From the NCBI RefSeq assembly GCF_009932375.1, contig NZ_BLJG01000144.1, positions 1 to 33,458 of the forward strand: a stretch of DNA of 33,458 bases, written 5' to 3'. The notes under the pieces are model-generated. The model saw nothing but the letters and a program-made list of their open reading frames with translations. It did not search any database and was not told where the DNA came from. Origin of the DNA: Pseudomonas juntendi. GTDB lineage: Bacteria; Pseudomonadota; Gammaproteobacteria; Pseudomonadales; Pseudomonadaceae. The position numbers and the translations under genes are program-made. This document shows, in pieces, positions 8,270 through 16,933 of this stretch (positions are counted from its first letter, which is position 1; each line of letters starts with the position of its first letter).

Positions 8270-8290
8270 GCCTTGGCTAGCCGAGGGCTG

Positions 8291-8346
8291 CGCGGGGCGA
8301 CGCTGGATAGCACAGCCGGTGCACCCATCACGTCGAGCGCCCCGCG
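8291..8346. repeat. Inverted repeat between fecR and fecA
   Basis: The 9-bp arms cgcggggcg (8291-8299) and cgccccgcg (8338-8346) are perfect complements with a 38-base loop, followed by an A-run. The element lies in the 157-bp fecR-fecA gap and could attenuate read-through, so that fecA depends on its own FecI-driven promoter downstream. It lacks the T-tract of a normal terminator on the plus strand. Confidence 0.45.
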
Positions 8347-8426
8347 AAAAAATTTCACCTGACCTGAGCCATTTTCCCGAGCTCGCGTGACAGACAGGGT
8401 AGACCCCCTCTCTCAGGACCCGACCC

Positions 8427-10748
8427 ATGCCTCTGCGCCCCAGCCCACTTATCCACGCCCTGCTGCTCAACACCACCCTTGTCGTGGCCATACCTGCCGC
8501 CCAGGCGGAAACGCGTAGCTATCACATCGCTGCTGGCTCGCTTGAAGACGCCCTCAACCAGTTTGGCCGTGAAAGCGGCGCGCTGATCTCGTTCGGTTCG
8601 CAACTGACCCAAGGCATGACTACCCAAGGCCTGGATGGCCAGTACGACGCGCCCCATGGCCTGGACGCACTGCTGCGCGGCAGCGGCCTGCAAGCACGGC
8701 AGGAAACCGACAACGCCTTCAGCCTGCAGCCCGTCAGCCAGGCGACTGGCGCAGCGGTCGAACTGGGTGCATCCACCGTGGTTGGCGACTGGTTGGCCGA
8801 AGCGCAACAGGACAATGTGTTCGAACACCCCGGCGCTCGCGACGTAGTGCGCCGCGAAGCATTCGAGCGCAACGGCGCCACCACCGCCCGCGAAGTGCTC
8901 AACCGCATGCCTGGGGTAAACGCGCCCGACAACAACGGTACCGGCAGCCATGACCTGGCGCTGAACTTCGGCATACGTGGCCTCAACCCGCGCCTGGCCT
9001 CGCGCTCGACCGTGCTGATGGATGGCATCCCGGTGCCCTTCGCACCGTATGGCCAGCCGCAACTGTCACTGGCACCCTTGAGCATGGGCAACATGGACGC
9101 AGTGGACGTGGTTCGCGGCGGTGGCGCAGTGCGTTATGGGCCACAGAACGTTGGCGGCATTGTCAACTTCGTGACCCGGGCGATCCCCGAGCAAGCCACG
9201 TTCAAGGCCGCCATGCAGAACCAGATCAGCCCCTCCTCCAGCCACGACGGTTTCAAGAACAGCGCCAACCTGCTGGTCGGCGGTACCAACGACAACGGCC
9301 TGGGCGGTGCGCTGCTGTATTCCGGCAGCCGTGGCGGCGACTGGCGCGAGCACAGCGACACGCAGATCGACGACCTGATCCTCAAGGGCAAGCTGCAACT
9401 GGACGAAGCCCACAGCCTGCACGCCATGGCTCAGTACTACGAAGGCGAGGCCCAGATGCCCGGCGGCCTGAGCACCGCCGATTTCGACGCCGACCCGTAC
9501 CAGTCGACGCGATTGAAAGACAAGTTCTGGGGCCGGCGCACCTTGTTCAACTTTGGCTATGACTACAAGCAGGATGACCGCCAGTTCAGCGTCAACAGCT
9601 TTTTCACCAAGACGCTGCGCAGCGGCTACCTGGACCAGGGCAGCTTCGTCTCGCTGTCGCCGCGCGAGTACTGGGTACGCGGTATCGAGACGCGCTTCTC
9701 GCAAGGCCTGGCCCTTGGCGACAGCTGGCATGAGCTGGGCATCGGCTACCGCTACATCAATGAAGCCGGCCACGAGCTGCGCTTCCGGGAACCGCTCGAT
9801 GGCAGCCTGCCGACCACTGCCAGCCGCAACGACCGCGATACCCGTGGCAGCACCGAAGCCCACGCGATCTACCTGGATGACCGCATCGATATCGGCCGCT
9901 GGACCATTACCCCGGGCGTGCGCTACGAGATGATCGACTCCGAGCAAAGCAACACGCTCAACGGCCAACGCTACCAGGGCAGCTACAACACCGCACTGCC
10001 AGCGCTGAACGTGATGTACCACCTGACCGAAAGCTGGAATCTGTACGCCAACACCGAAGGTTCGTTCGGCAGCGTGCAGTACAGCCAGATGCCCAACCGG
10101 GTTAGCAGCGGCGAAGTGAAACCGGAAAAGGCCCGCACCTGGGAAGTGGGTACTCGCTACGACAACGGTGACTTGCAGGCCGAGATCGGCGCGTTCCTGA
10201 TCAACTTCGACAACCAGTACGAAAGCAACCAGACCAATGACTCGGTGATAGCCCGCGGCGAAACCCGCCATCAGGGCATCGAAACCAGTATTCGCTACGC
10301 ACTGGACGGGCTGAGCCCGGCGCTGGCGGGTGTCGACGTGCACGCCAGCTATGCGTTCGTCGATGCCACCATTCGCGAGGACGGCCCGAACAAGGGCAAC
10401 CAAGTGCCGTTCTCGTCGCGGCACAAGGGCAACCTGGGCGTGGGCTATACCCAAGGGCCATGGCAGTTGACCCTGGACGGCAGCTTCCAGAGCAGCCAGT
10501 ACGCCGACAATGCCAACACCAGCACTGAAAGCGCCGACGGCAGCACCGGGCGCATCCCGGGCTACATGCTGGTCAGCACCCGCGCCGGCTACGACTTTGG
10601 CCCGCAACTGTCGAACCTGAAGGTGGCGGTTGGGGTAAAGAACCTGTTCAACCGCCAGTACTACACGCGCTCTTACGATGACAACAACAAGGGCAAGTAT
10701 GTGGGTGAGCCGCGGACCTTGTATGTGCAGACCTCAGTAGCATTCTGA
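8427..10748 (+). CDS. fecA: Ferric citrate outer-membrane receptor FecA
   Basis: This TonB-dependent receptor and transducer for ferric dicitrate has 773 residues. It starts at ATG 8427, with a weak cagga upstream. A signal peptide ends near AAQA (residue 28). The STN signalling domain is at about 30-105 (SYHIAAGSLEDALNQFGRES). The plug carries FGIRGLNPRLASRSTVLMDG, VPFAPYGQPQLSLAP and DAVDVVRGGGAVRYG, stretches that closely resemble E. coli FecA from memory. The barrel runs to a terminal Phe (YVQTSVAF). The adjacent fecI and fecR complete the classic surface-signalling trio. Confidence 0.93.
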   Translation: MPLRPSPLIHALLLNTTLVVAIPAAQAETRSYHIAAGSLEDALNQFGRESGALISFGSQLTQGMTTQGLDGQYDAPHGLDALLRGSGLQARQETDNAFSLQPVSQATGAAVELGASTVVGDWLAEAQQDNVFEHPGARDVVRREAFERNGATTAREVLNRMPGVNAPDNNGTGSHDLALNFGIRGLNPRLASRSTVLMDGIPVPFAPYGQPQLSLAPLSMGNMDAVDVVRGGGAVRYGPQNVGGIVNFVTRAIPEQATFKAAMQNQISPSSSHDGFKNSANLLVGGTNDNGLGGALLYSGSRGGDWREHSDTQIDDLILKGKLQLDEAHSLHAMAQYYEGEAQMPGGLSTADFDADPYQSTRLKDKFWGRRTLFNFGYDYKQDDRQFSVNSFFTKTLRSGYLDQGSFVSLSPREYWVRGIETRFSQGLALGDSWHELGIGYRYINEAGHELRFREPLDGSLPTTASRNDRDTRGSTEAHAIYLDDRIDIGRWTITPGVRYEMIDSEQSNTLNGQRYQGSYNTALPALNVMYHLTESWNLYANTEGSFGSVQYSQMPNRVSSGEVKPEKARTWEVGTRYDNGDLQAEIGAFLINFDNQYESNQTNDSVIARGETRHQGIETSIRYALDGLSPALAGVDVHASYAFVDATIREDGPNKGNQVPFSSRHKGNLGVGYTQGPWQLTLDGSFQSSQYADNANTSTESADGSTGRIPGYMLVSTRAGYDFGPQLSNLKVAVGVKNLFNRQYYTRSYDDNNKGKYVGEPRTLYVQTSVAF

Positions 10749-10764
10749 GCGAATGCAAACTGCC

Positions 10765-10831
10765 GTTGTGCAGCCATCGCCGGCCGGAAGGCGCAATGGG
10801 GAACCGGCTACAGGGCGACGGGCTGTGCAAC
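10765..10831 (+). other. Hairpin in the fecA-hpf gap
   Basis: gttgtgcagcc (10765-10775) can pair with ggctgtgcaac (10821-10831) over 11 positions, nine Watson-Crick and two G-U. Inside it, gccgg (10779-10783) can pair with ccggc (10804-10808). It is not followed by a T-run. It may be the processed 3' end of fecA or part of a leader ahead of the ribosome factor. The rest of the 232-bp gap is AT-richer and shows no other clear feature. Confidence 0.4.
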
Positions 10832-10980
10832 AGCGCATATGCAACAAGAAATTTATTTTCCGAAAGGGCTTGAATTCATCCCGCGGTTGCCTGACCTTAA
10901 AGTCAAGAGGCGCAGAATTTCCAACGGTCTCAAGGACCTGGCCGCGCCTCCATGCGAGCAAGCTGAATAAGGATTGAATC

Positions 10981-11328
10981 ATGCAAATCCAGGTCAACAG
11001 CAGCAACCATTTCGAAGGCAACGCCCGGCTCGACCAGTGGGTCCGCAGTACACTGGAAAGCTCACTTGAACGTTACGAGGACGACCTCACCCGCATCGAG
11101 GTGCACCTGCGCGACGAAAATGGCGCCAAGCCCGGACCGCATGACAAACGCTGCCAGATGGAGGCTCGCCCCAAAGGCCACCAACCGATTTCCGTGACCC
11201 ACACTGCCGCCTCGCTGGACCAAGCAGTGGATGGTGCCGCCACCAAGCTGAACCACGCGCTGGAGCACTTCTACGGCAAGCTGCGCAGCAAGCGCGGCAC
11301 CCTGGAGCTGAGTGACCCCGACGCCTGA
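10981..11328 (+). CDS. HPF/RaiA-family ribosome-associated protein
   Basis: This 115-residue protein fits the ribosome hibernation/sigma-54 modulation family (S30AE fold), with the N-terminal MQIQVNSSNHFEGNARLDQWV and a basic end (KLNHALEHFYGKLRSKRG). Family members bind the 30S decoding region and help to inactivate or protect ribosomes in slow growth. The start at ATG 10981 has AAGGA 7 bp upstream. It is a single-gene unit closed by a strong terminator at 11341. It is distinct from the hpf gene normally found beside rpoN and may be a stress-specific paralogue; that is inference. Confidence 0.85.
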   Translation: MQIQVNSSNHFEGNARLDQWVRSTLESSLERYEDDLTRIEVHLRDENGAKPGPHDKRCQMEARPKGHQPISVTHTAASLDQAVDGAATKLNHALEHFYGKLRSKRGTLELSDPDA

Positions 11329-11340
11329 TCGCAACAACCG

Positions 11341-11370
11341 AAACGCCCGGCCAAGTGCCGGGCGTTTTCG
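11341..11370. terminator. Bidirectional intrinsic terminator
   Basis: An 11-bp perfect stem, aaacgcccggc (11341-11351) with gccgggcgttt (11357-11367), has a 5-base loop (caagt) and ends in tttt. The leading A-run gives the minus strand a short U-tract as well. It therefore ends both the HPF-like gene and, from the other side, the flp-receiver transcript. Confidence 0.88.
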
Positions 11371-11387
11371 TTCCCGCCCGGGTCAAT

Positions 11388-11795
11388 TCAATTGACGACG
11401 CGCAAGCGTGATACGGGGAACAGGTTGTCCAGGGTTTCCAGCAAACGGGCCTGGTAGATCGGCTTGCGGAAGAAGTCCAGTACCTGCAATTGCACCAGTT
11501 CGCTGACGTCATCCAGGTCGGCTTGTGCCGACATGACGATCACCGGCAAATGCAGGCGGGCGGTATGCTCGCGCAGGCGCTTGATCAAGCCGATGCCACT
11601 TTCGCCCGGCATGCGCACATCAGTGATCACCAAGGCTACGTCCGGATGACAGGTCAGCTGGTGCAAGGCCGCCTTCACCGAGGTGGCGGTCAGGCAGGCG
11701 AAGCCTTCGTTTTCGAGCAGCTCCGCCAATTCCAGCAGAACGTCCTGCTCGTCATCCACCAGGAGGATCTGCTGACGCGCGCAAGCGTTCTGCAT
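11388..11795 (-). CDS. Single-domain response regulator (receiver only)
   Basis: This 135-residue protein is a CheY-like receiver with no output domain. The acidic pair is at D14-D15 (LLVDDEQ), the predicted phosphorylation site is D59 (VITDVRMPG), the switch Ser is S89 (VIVMSA) and the conserved Lys is K111 (FRKP). It starts at ATG 11795, with GGGAG upstream and only 22 bp after the flp stop, so it is cotranscribed with the pilin gene. Its likely partner is the soluble PAS kinase at 20656, the only kinase in the window; this pairing is inferred. It may act by protein contact on the pilus machine rather than on DNA. Confidence 0.88.
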   Translation of the reverse strand: MQNACARQQILLVDDEQDVLLELAELLENEGFACLTATSVKAALHQLTCHPDVALVITDVRMPGESGIGLIKRLREHTARLHLPVIVMSAQADLDDVSELVQLQVLDFFRKPIYQARLLETLDNLFPVSRLRVVN

Positions 11796-11817
11796 GCCGC
11801 TGGCTCCCTTTCAGGCC

Positions 11818-11988
11818 TCAAAGCGCATTTTTGATGGTCGTGAATGTTGTGTTCACGGCCGTGGAAATATCCCCGACGAAAGCCGCCAGCACCACTGCAA
11901 CCATGGTTGCGATGACGGCGTATTCGATACCGGATGCACCGTCCTTGCGATGCAGGAAATTCATGCAGTGCAGAATGAACAGTTTCAT
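11818..11988 (-). CDS. flp: Flp-type prepilin (major Tad pilin)
   Basis: This 56-residue prepilin was found by reading the minus strand. The start at ATG 11988 (MKLFILHCMNFLHRKDG) has AGGAG 7 bp upstream. The leader ends at G17, and cleavage before ASGIEYAVIA gives a mature pilin of 39 residues with Glu at +5 and Tyr at +6, the Flp hallmark. The hydrophobic helix (VIATMVAVVLAAFVG) is followed by a short polar tail (DISTAVNTTFTTIKNAL). It is the building block of the Tad pilus encoded from 12283 on. The processing enzyme is probably the peptidase at 19718. It is transcribed away from the assembly operon, with the receiver gene behind it. Confidence 0.93.
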   Translation of the reverse strand: MKLFILHCMNFLHRKDGASGIEYAVIATMVAVVLAAFVGDISTAVNTTFTTIKNAL

Positions 11989-12282
11989 GCTTCAGCTCCT
12001 TGCGGCATGGATGCCGGCGGCGGTGGTATCAAAATGACACCGATCTGCCATCAAAGAATTGCCAAGCCGGTGCGAACTGCAAATGTATTAAAGGGTTAAT
12101 CAGAAAGTATTAGCCCGCCTAGGTTAACCACCCGCCACTCGCTAACTCTTTGTTTTCACGCGACCTGCTCGGCACCCTGAAAAAAACTCCCCGGGCTCAT
12201 GGCAAATGGCGATGGCTGCGCTAACTTGCTATAGCGAAATAGTGACTTTTCGCCATCATCCAACGCGTGCAGGGAGGCCGAG
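11989..12282. promoter_or_regulatory. Divergent control region flp / cpaB
   Basis: This 294-bp non-coding gap separates the flp-receiver unit from the plus-strand assembly operon and must hold both promoters. It is AT-rich around 12080-12160. It contains a gctatagc palindrome (12228-12235) and inverted 7-bp arms atggcga (12206-12212) and tcgccat (12250-12256) that enclose it, just before cpaB. These are candidate regulator sites. I could not assign a convincing sigma-70 or sigma-54 promoter in either direction. Confidence 0.5.
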
Positions 12283-13236
12283 ATGAGCAGCCGCTTGACC
12301 CTATTCCTGGCCGCGTTTTTCTTGCTGGCGGCGCTGTTGGCAGGCTACTGGGGCGTGGTGCTCAGCCGCCCGCCGGTCGCCCCCATTGCCCCCGCGCCTA
12401 CCGTTACACCGCCGAGCGTGGCCACAGCGCCAGCGCCCAGCGCGCCAGTGGAAGTGCCGCGCACGGCTGTGGTCGTGCTGCGCAAGTCCGTGCCAGCCAA
12501 TACCCCACTCACTGAAGACGATGTGCTGGTTGAGCGCCTGCAGGTCGCCCCAGCCGGTGCTTATCAACAGGTCGCCCAGGTGATCGGCCGCAGCAGCGCC
12601 CGGCCCCTGGCGGCAGGCACCTGGCTGGAAGAAGCCAGCTTTCAGGCCGGCGGGCCGCTGGCACGGATGATCCGCGCGCACGAGCGGGCGGTGGCACTGG
12701 GCGTGGATGAAGTGGTCGGTGCCGCTGGCCAACTGCGCCCGGGTGACTACGTTGACGTGCTGCTGTTCCTGCGCGAAGAGCCCAACAACCCGCAAGCCTC
12801 GGCCCAGGTGGTACTGCCGGCCCTGCGTGTGCTGAGCGTCGGCGAGCAAACGGGGTTGGCCAACGATGGCCGCCCGGCACAGAGCGCCGATGAGCAAAAG
12901 GCCCGCCGCGACCAGAGCGGCCTGGGCAACGGCGCAGGCACCCGCACGGTGGCAGTGGCCGTGCCCGAGGCCATGGCCAGCCGCTTGATGCTGGCCGCCC
13001 AGGCCGGCACCTTGCGCCTGGCGGTGCGCAGTGCCGATGAACAGCGCCTGGCGCGGTACTGGAGCGAGGCCGATGCGATACCGCAGGTGGAGGCCGCCAA
13101 CCGCGCGCTCTACCGCTTCAGCCAGCTGGCCCAGGCGCCGGTGGCCAGTGTGGCGAGCCCGGCGCCCAGCCACGCCGCGCCCGCCATGCACATCATCCGT
13201 GGTGCCACGGCTGAAGCAAGCGCCAACAACCCCTGA
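12283..13236 (+). CDS. cpaB: Flp pilus assembly protein CpaB/RcpC
   Basis: This 317-residue protein is the first gene of the Tad assembly operon. The start at ATG 12283 follows GGGAGG. It has an N-terminal membrane anchor (LTLFLAAFFLLAALLAGYWG), a Pro/Ala-rich linker (about residues 30-60) and an SAF domain (about 62-120, VVVLRKSVPANTPLTEDDVL and VIGRSSARPLAAGT). The CpaB/RcpC domain follows (ERAVALGVDEVVGAAGQLRPGDYVDVLLFLRE). RcpC family proteins are periplasmic partners of the secretin in the outer part of the Tad system. The C-terminal stretch after about 285 is low-complexity. Confidence 0.9.
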   Translation: MSSRLTLFLAAFFLLAALLAGYWGVVLSRPPVAPIAPAPTVTPPSVATAPAPSAPVEVPRTAVVVLRKSVPANTPLTEDDVLVERLQVAPAGAYQQVAQVIGRSSARPLAAGTWLEEASFQAGGPLARMIRAHERAVALGVDEVVGAAGQLRPGDYVDVLLFLREEPNNPQASAQVVLPALRVLSVGEQTGLANDGRPAQSADEQKARRDQSGLGNGAGTRTVAVAVPEAMASRLMLAAQAGTLRLAVRSADEQRLARYWSEADAIPQVEAANRALYRFSQLAQAPVASVASPAPSHAAPAMHIIRGATAEASANNP

Positions 13237-13254
13237 ACCGGCAAGGATGCAGTG

Positions 13255-14493
13255 ATGCGAAGTTCCTTCTTCAGACAAGCATGTTGGACCGGGCTGCTGG
13301 CCGCGCTGTTGCCCCAGGCGCAGGCGGCACCCAAAGGCTGCGAAGCGTTCGGCCAACTGCCTGCGATCATCGAGATCGACCAGGGCCTGCAGCAGGAACT
13401 GCGCTTGCCGGTGGCGATCGAGCGGGTTGCGGTCGGCGAGCCGAAGGTGGCCGATGTCCAGGCCAGCGGTGAGCGCGGTGTGGTGATTACCGCGGTGGGC
13501 CAGGGTAATACCAGCCTGATGATGTGGACAGCCTGCACGCCGTCACCGCACAAGGCGATGGTGTTCGTCCGCGGGCGGGCCAGCGCCGATATGGCCCAGG
13601 ACAGCTTCCTGCCGTCGCAGGACACGCAACTGCCCAGCCAGGTGCAAGCCGATATCCGGTTTGTCGAAGTGCGCCGCAGCAAATACAAGGAGGCAGGGGC
13701 ACGGCTGTTTTTCAAGGGGTCGAACAATAGCCTGATTGGCTCGCCTGGTACCGTGCCCAATACCAGCGTAACGCCCGGTTCTGTTCCTGTCGTGAATCCC
13801 GCGATCCCCCTTGATGACACCGTTTTCAACATCGTCTGGGGCGGTGGCAGCAGCCGCTTCCTGGCCATGATCAATGCCTTGGAGAACAGCGGTTTCGCCT
13901 ACACCCTGGCGCGCCCGAGCCTGACCGTGCTCAGTGGCCAGACAGCCAGCTTCCTGGCCGGTGGCGAAATTCCGATCCCGGTGCCCAGTGCCGGCAGTGA
14001 CAACGTCTCGATCGAGTACAAGGAGTTCGGCGTGCGCCTGGCACTGACCCCGACGGTCATCAGCCAAGGCCGGATCACCCTCAAGGTTGCCCCCGAAGTC
14101 AGCGAGCTGGACTACAGCAACGTGGTGACCATCGCCGGTACTCAGGTCCCGGGGCTGACTGTACGGCGCACCGACACCAGCATCGCCCTGGCCGATGGCG
14201 AAAGCTTCATCATCAGCGGCCTGGTCAGCAACAACACCCGTTCAGCGGTAGACCGGCTACCCGGCCTGGGCAGCCTGCCGATACTGGGGGCGTTCTTCCG
14301 CAATTCGACCATGCGCCGCGACGAAACCGAACTGCTGATGATCGTTACCCCGCACCTGGTGCAACCCTTGGCGGTCAATGCAAAGCTGCCGCCCTTGCCG
14401 GGCGAGCACCTGCGCAACTACGACCCCAGCTGGGGCCGCCTGTTCTTCCTGGAGAACGGCAACTTCGATGGCAAGGGCGGGCTGTCGCAATGA
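13255..14493 (+). CDS. rcpA: Tad secretin RcpA/CpaC
   Basis: This is the outer-membrane channel through which the Flp pilus leaves, about 412 residues long. ATG 13255 is preferred over GTG 13252 because AAGGA (13243-13247) is 7 bp before it. A signal peptide (to about QAQA, residue 25) is followed by the pilus-type N-terminal domain (IEIDQGLQQELRLPVAIERV, VITAVGQGNTSLMMW). A secretin core follows (about 200-390: GGEIPIPVPSAG, YKEFGVRLALTPTV, GLTVRRTDTSIALADGESF, LPGLGSLPILGAFFR, TELLMIVTPHLV). Its stop overlaps the tadZ ATG. Confidence 0.93.
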   Translation: MRSSFFRQACWTGLLAALLPQAQAAPKGCEAFGQLPAIIEIDQGLQQELRLPVAIERVAVGEPKVADVQASGERGVVITAVGQGNTSLMMWTACTPSPHKAMVFVRGRASADMAQDSFLPSQDTQLPSQVQADIRFVEVRRSKYKEAGARLFFKGSNNSLIGSPGTVPNTSVTPGSVPVVNPAIPLDDTVFNIVWGGGSSRFLAMINALENSGFAYTLARPSLTVLSGQTASFLAGGEIPIPVPSAGSDNVSIEYKEFGVRLALTPTVISQGRITLKVAPEVSELDYSNVVTIAGTQVPGLTVRRTDTSIALADGESFIISGLVSNNTRSAVDRLPGLGSLPILGAFFRNSTMRRDETELLMIVTPHLVQPLAVNAKLPPLPGEHLRNYDPSWGRLFFLENGNFDGKGGLSQ

Positions 14494-15680
14494 ACGAGAG
14501 CCTGAACCCGACCTTCCTCGCCATCACCCGCACCGAAGAGGACCTGCACTGGCTGCAGGGCGCCTTGGCTCCGCAAGGCCAGGTGATCGGCGCCAACGGT
14601 GGCAGCCTCGACGAGCTGCTGGCCCTGGTCAATGCCACCTTCAGCAACCTGATGTTCATCGGCCTGGACCGCGAGCAACTGATCAACCAGTGCGCCTTGA
14701 TCGAGGGCGTGCTGGAGGCCAAGCCAATGCTGGCGATCGTCGCCCTCGGCGATGGCCTGGATAACCAGTTGGTGCTGCATGCCATGCGCGCTGGCGCCCG
14801 CGACTTCGTCGCCTATGGCTCGCGCGCCAGCGAAGTGGCCGGGCTGGTGCGGCGCCTGGGCAAACGCATGCCGGCGGTCGCCAGCAACCCCAGCCTGGGC
14901 GGGCTGACGGTGCTGTTCGGGGTGCAAAGCGGTGCCGACGGCGCATTGCTTACTACCCACCTTGCCCGTGTGGTGCAGCAGAGCGGCCAGCAAACCCTGC
15001 TGCTGGACCTGGGCCTGCCGCGTGGCGACAGCCTGGCGCTGCTGGGCCTGGAGGCATCGTTCTACTTCGGTGACGCCCTGCGCCACCTGCGCCGCCTCGA
15101 CACCACACTGATCGACAGCGCATTCACCCGCGACAACACAGGCCTGCGCCTGCTGACCTATGCCGAAACCGATGAGCCACTGCAACACACCAGCGCTGCC
15201 GAGTTGTACATGCTGCTCAGCGCCCTGCGCCAGCACTTCCAGCACATCATCGTCAACCTCGCCGGGCATGCCGACAGCGAGGCCCTGCGCACGTTGGTCA
15301 GCCACTGCGACAAACTGATCATCTACACCGACCAGAACATTCTCGAGTGCCGGCGCAACCTGGAGGTGCTCGACCTGTGGCGTGATCACGGCATCAAGCT
15401 GGAACACGCCAGCCTGTTGGTGGACCGCTACCTGAGCAACGTGGCCCCCGACGCCGACACCCTGGCCAAACGCTACGCGCTGCCTTTGCTCAGGGCCCTG
15501 CCCTATAGCCCTGAAGTGCGCCTGAACGTGAAAAACCAGGGCCTGAGCCTGTTCGAACTGGCCCCCCGTGAGCAGCTTACACAAGCCTTGCGCAGCCTGG
15601 GCGAACGCCTGGCCCGGCGCTCGGAAAACCTCGCACCGCCGGCCGTCACCTGGCTGCGCCGGCTTTGGGGCAGCAAATGA
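14490..15680 (+). CDS. tadZ: TadZ/CpaE pilus localisation ATPase-like protein
   Basis: This 396-residue protein starts at ATG 14490, overlapping the rcpA stop. Residues 1-125 form a degenerate receiver-like domain (LMFIGLD, AMRAGARDFVAYG). Residues about 138-370 form a MinD/ParA-like ATPase fold (LLLDLGLPRGDSLALLGLE, HIIVNLAGHAD, LIIYTDQNILECRRNLEVL). The position of the P-loop (residues 141-159) reads VLFGVQSGADGALLTTHLA, with no lysine at either signature position. It belongs to the CpaE/TadZ family that sets the cell position of the Tad machine. Nucleotide hydrolysis is doubtful here. Confidence 0.9.
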   Translation: MNESLNPTFLAITRTEEDLHWLQGALAPQGQVIGANGGSLDELLALVNATFSNLMFIGLDREQLINQCALIEGVLEAKPMLAIVALGDGLDNQLVLHAMRAGARDFVAYGSRASEVAGLVRRLGKRMPAVASNPSLGGLTVLFGVQSGADGALLTTHLARVVQQSGQQTLLLDLGLPRGDSLALLGLEASFYFGDALRHLRRLDTTLIDSAFTRDNTGLRLLTYAETDEPLQHTSAAELYMLLSALRQHFQHIIVNLAGHADSEALRTLVSHCDKLIIYTDQNILECRRNLEVLDLWRDHGIKLEHASLLVDRYLSNVAPDADTLAKRYALPLLRALPYSPEVRLNVKNQGLSLFELAPREQLTQALRSLGERLARRSENLAPPAVTWLRRLWGSK

Positions 15681-16933
15681 ACAACGATCAACCGTTTGGT
15701 GGCCCGCAACCGGCCGCGGGCGACCCCTACGCGCTCAAGCGCGCACTGCACCGCTTTGCCATCGATGCCATCGAGGACAGCGGCCGCAACCTGCTGGAGG
15801 GCGCACGGCCGGCGCTGACCCAGTTCGTGCTGGAGCAGGTTGGTGACTACGTTGCGCGCCTGCGCCTGGCGCTGTCGCGGTATGAAATGGAGCGGCTGGC
15901 CGAAGAGCTGGTGGACGAGTTGACCGGCTTCGGCCCGCTGGAAGTATTGCTGCGTGACCCCAGCGTCACCGAAATTCTGGTCAATGGCCCCCATCGGGTG
16001 TTCGTCGAGCGGGCCGGCCTGTTGCAGCAGACCGACCTGCGGTTCATCGACGCCCACCATGTAGAGCGGGTGATGCAACGCATCCTCGCCCCGCTCGGGC
16101 GACGCCTGGACGAGTCCTCGCCCATGGTCGACGCCCGCATGCCCGACGGCAGCCGGGTCAATGCGATCATTCCGCCCGTGGCGCTGGACGGCCCGTGCCT
16201 GTCGATCCGCAAATTCCGCCAGGACATGCTCAAGAGTGCCGACCTGCTGGCCACCCGCGCTATCGACCAGCCGATCTTCGACTTTTTCGAACGCGCCGTG
16301 GGCAAGCGCTGCAACATTCTGGTCAGCGGCGGCACCGGCACCGGCAAGACCACCCTGCTGAACATCCTCAGCCAGATGATCGCCCCTCGCGAGCGCCTGG
16401 TCACCATCGAAGACGTTGCCGAACTGCAACTGCACCACCCCCACGTGGTGCGCCTGGAAACCCGCCCGCCCAATGCCGAAGGGCACGGTGAGATCAAGGC
16501 CAGCGAGCTGATCCGCAACGCCCTGCGCATGCGCCCGGACCGCATTATCCTCGGCGAAATCCGCGGCAGCGAAGTGCTCGATGTGCTGACCGCGATGAAC
16601 ACGGGCCATGATGGCTCGATGAGTACCGTGCACGCCAACAGCGCACCGGACGCACTCTTGCGCCTGGAGACACTGGTCGGCCTGAGTGGCAGGCAAGTTG
16701 CCGAAAAGACCTTGCGGCAAATGGTCTGTGCAGCGCTGGATGTGGTGATCCAGCTGACCCGCCTGCCCGATGGCCGACGCTGCGTCAGCGAAGTGCTGGA
16801 GGTGGTTGGCGTGCGCGATGAGGTGTACGTCACCAACACCTTGTTCCGCCTGGACCGCCGGGGCGGTGACAGCTTCCTGCGCGAGGCGCTCCACCCGGCC
16901 GGCAGCAAGCTCAAGGCAGAGGGCCTGCTGTGA
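15677..16933 (+). CDS. tadA: Tad secretion ATPase TadA/CpaF
   Basis: This cytoplasmic hexameric ATPase powers Flp pilus assembly; it has about 418 residues. ATG 15677 overlaps the tadZ stop (ATGA) and has GGGG upstream; a TTG at 15665 is the alternative. The N-terminal helical part is at about residues 18-75, and the N2 region is at about 80-190 (ELTGFGPLEVLLRDPSVTEI). Walker A is at 218-226 (GGTGTGKTT, K224). The Asp-type box is at about 243-250 (TIEDVAEL), Walker B at about 289-297 (RIILGEIRG) and the His box at 311-320 (HDGSMSTVHA). All catalytic motifs are intact. Confidence 0.95.
   Translation: MNNDQPFGGPQPAAGDPYALKRALHRFAIDAIEDSGRNLLEGARPALTQFVLEQVGDYVARLRLALSRYEMERLAEELVDELTGFGPLEVLLRDPSVTEILVNGPHRVFVERAGLLQQTDLRFIDAHHVERVMQRILAPLGRRLDESSPMVDARMPDGSRVNAIIPPVALDGPCLSIRKFRQDMLKSADLLATRAIDQPIFDFFERAVGKRCNILVSGGTGTGKTTLLNILSQMIAPRERLVTIEDVAELQLHHPHVVRLETRPPNAEGHGEIKASELIRNALRMRPDRIILGEIRGSEVLDVLTAMNTGHDGSMSTVHANSAPDALLRLETLVGLSGRQVAEKTLRQMVCAALDVVIQLTRLPDGRRCVSEVLEVVGVRDEVYVTNTLFRLDRRGGDSFLREALHPAGSKLKAEGLL

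Noticed and set aside
9066..10607. 513-codon open frame antisense to fecA
   Set aside because: fecA on the plus strand has full family motifs; high GC leaves long empty frames on the other strand, and no ribosome site or motif is seen.
11794..12099. Plus-strand open frames across the flp gene
   Set aside because: The minus strand encodes a clear Flp prepilin with a strong ribosome site; the plus frames have none.
15503..16894. 463-codon open frame antisense to tadA
   Set aside because: It lies wholly opposite an intact tadA with all catalytic motifs; typical GC-rich shadow.
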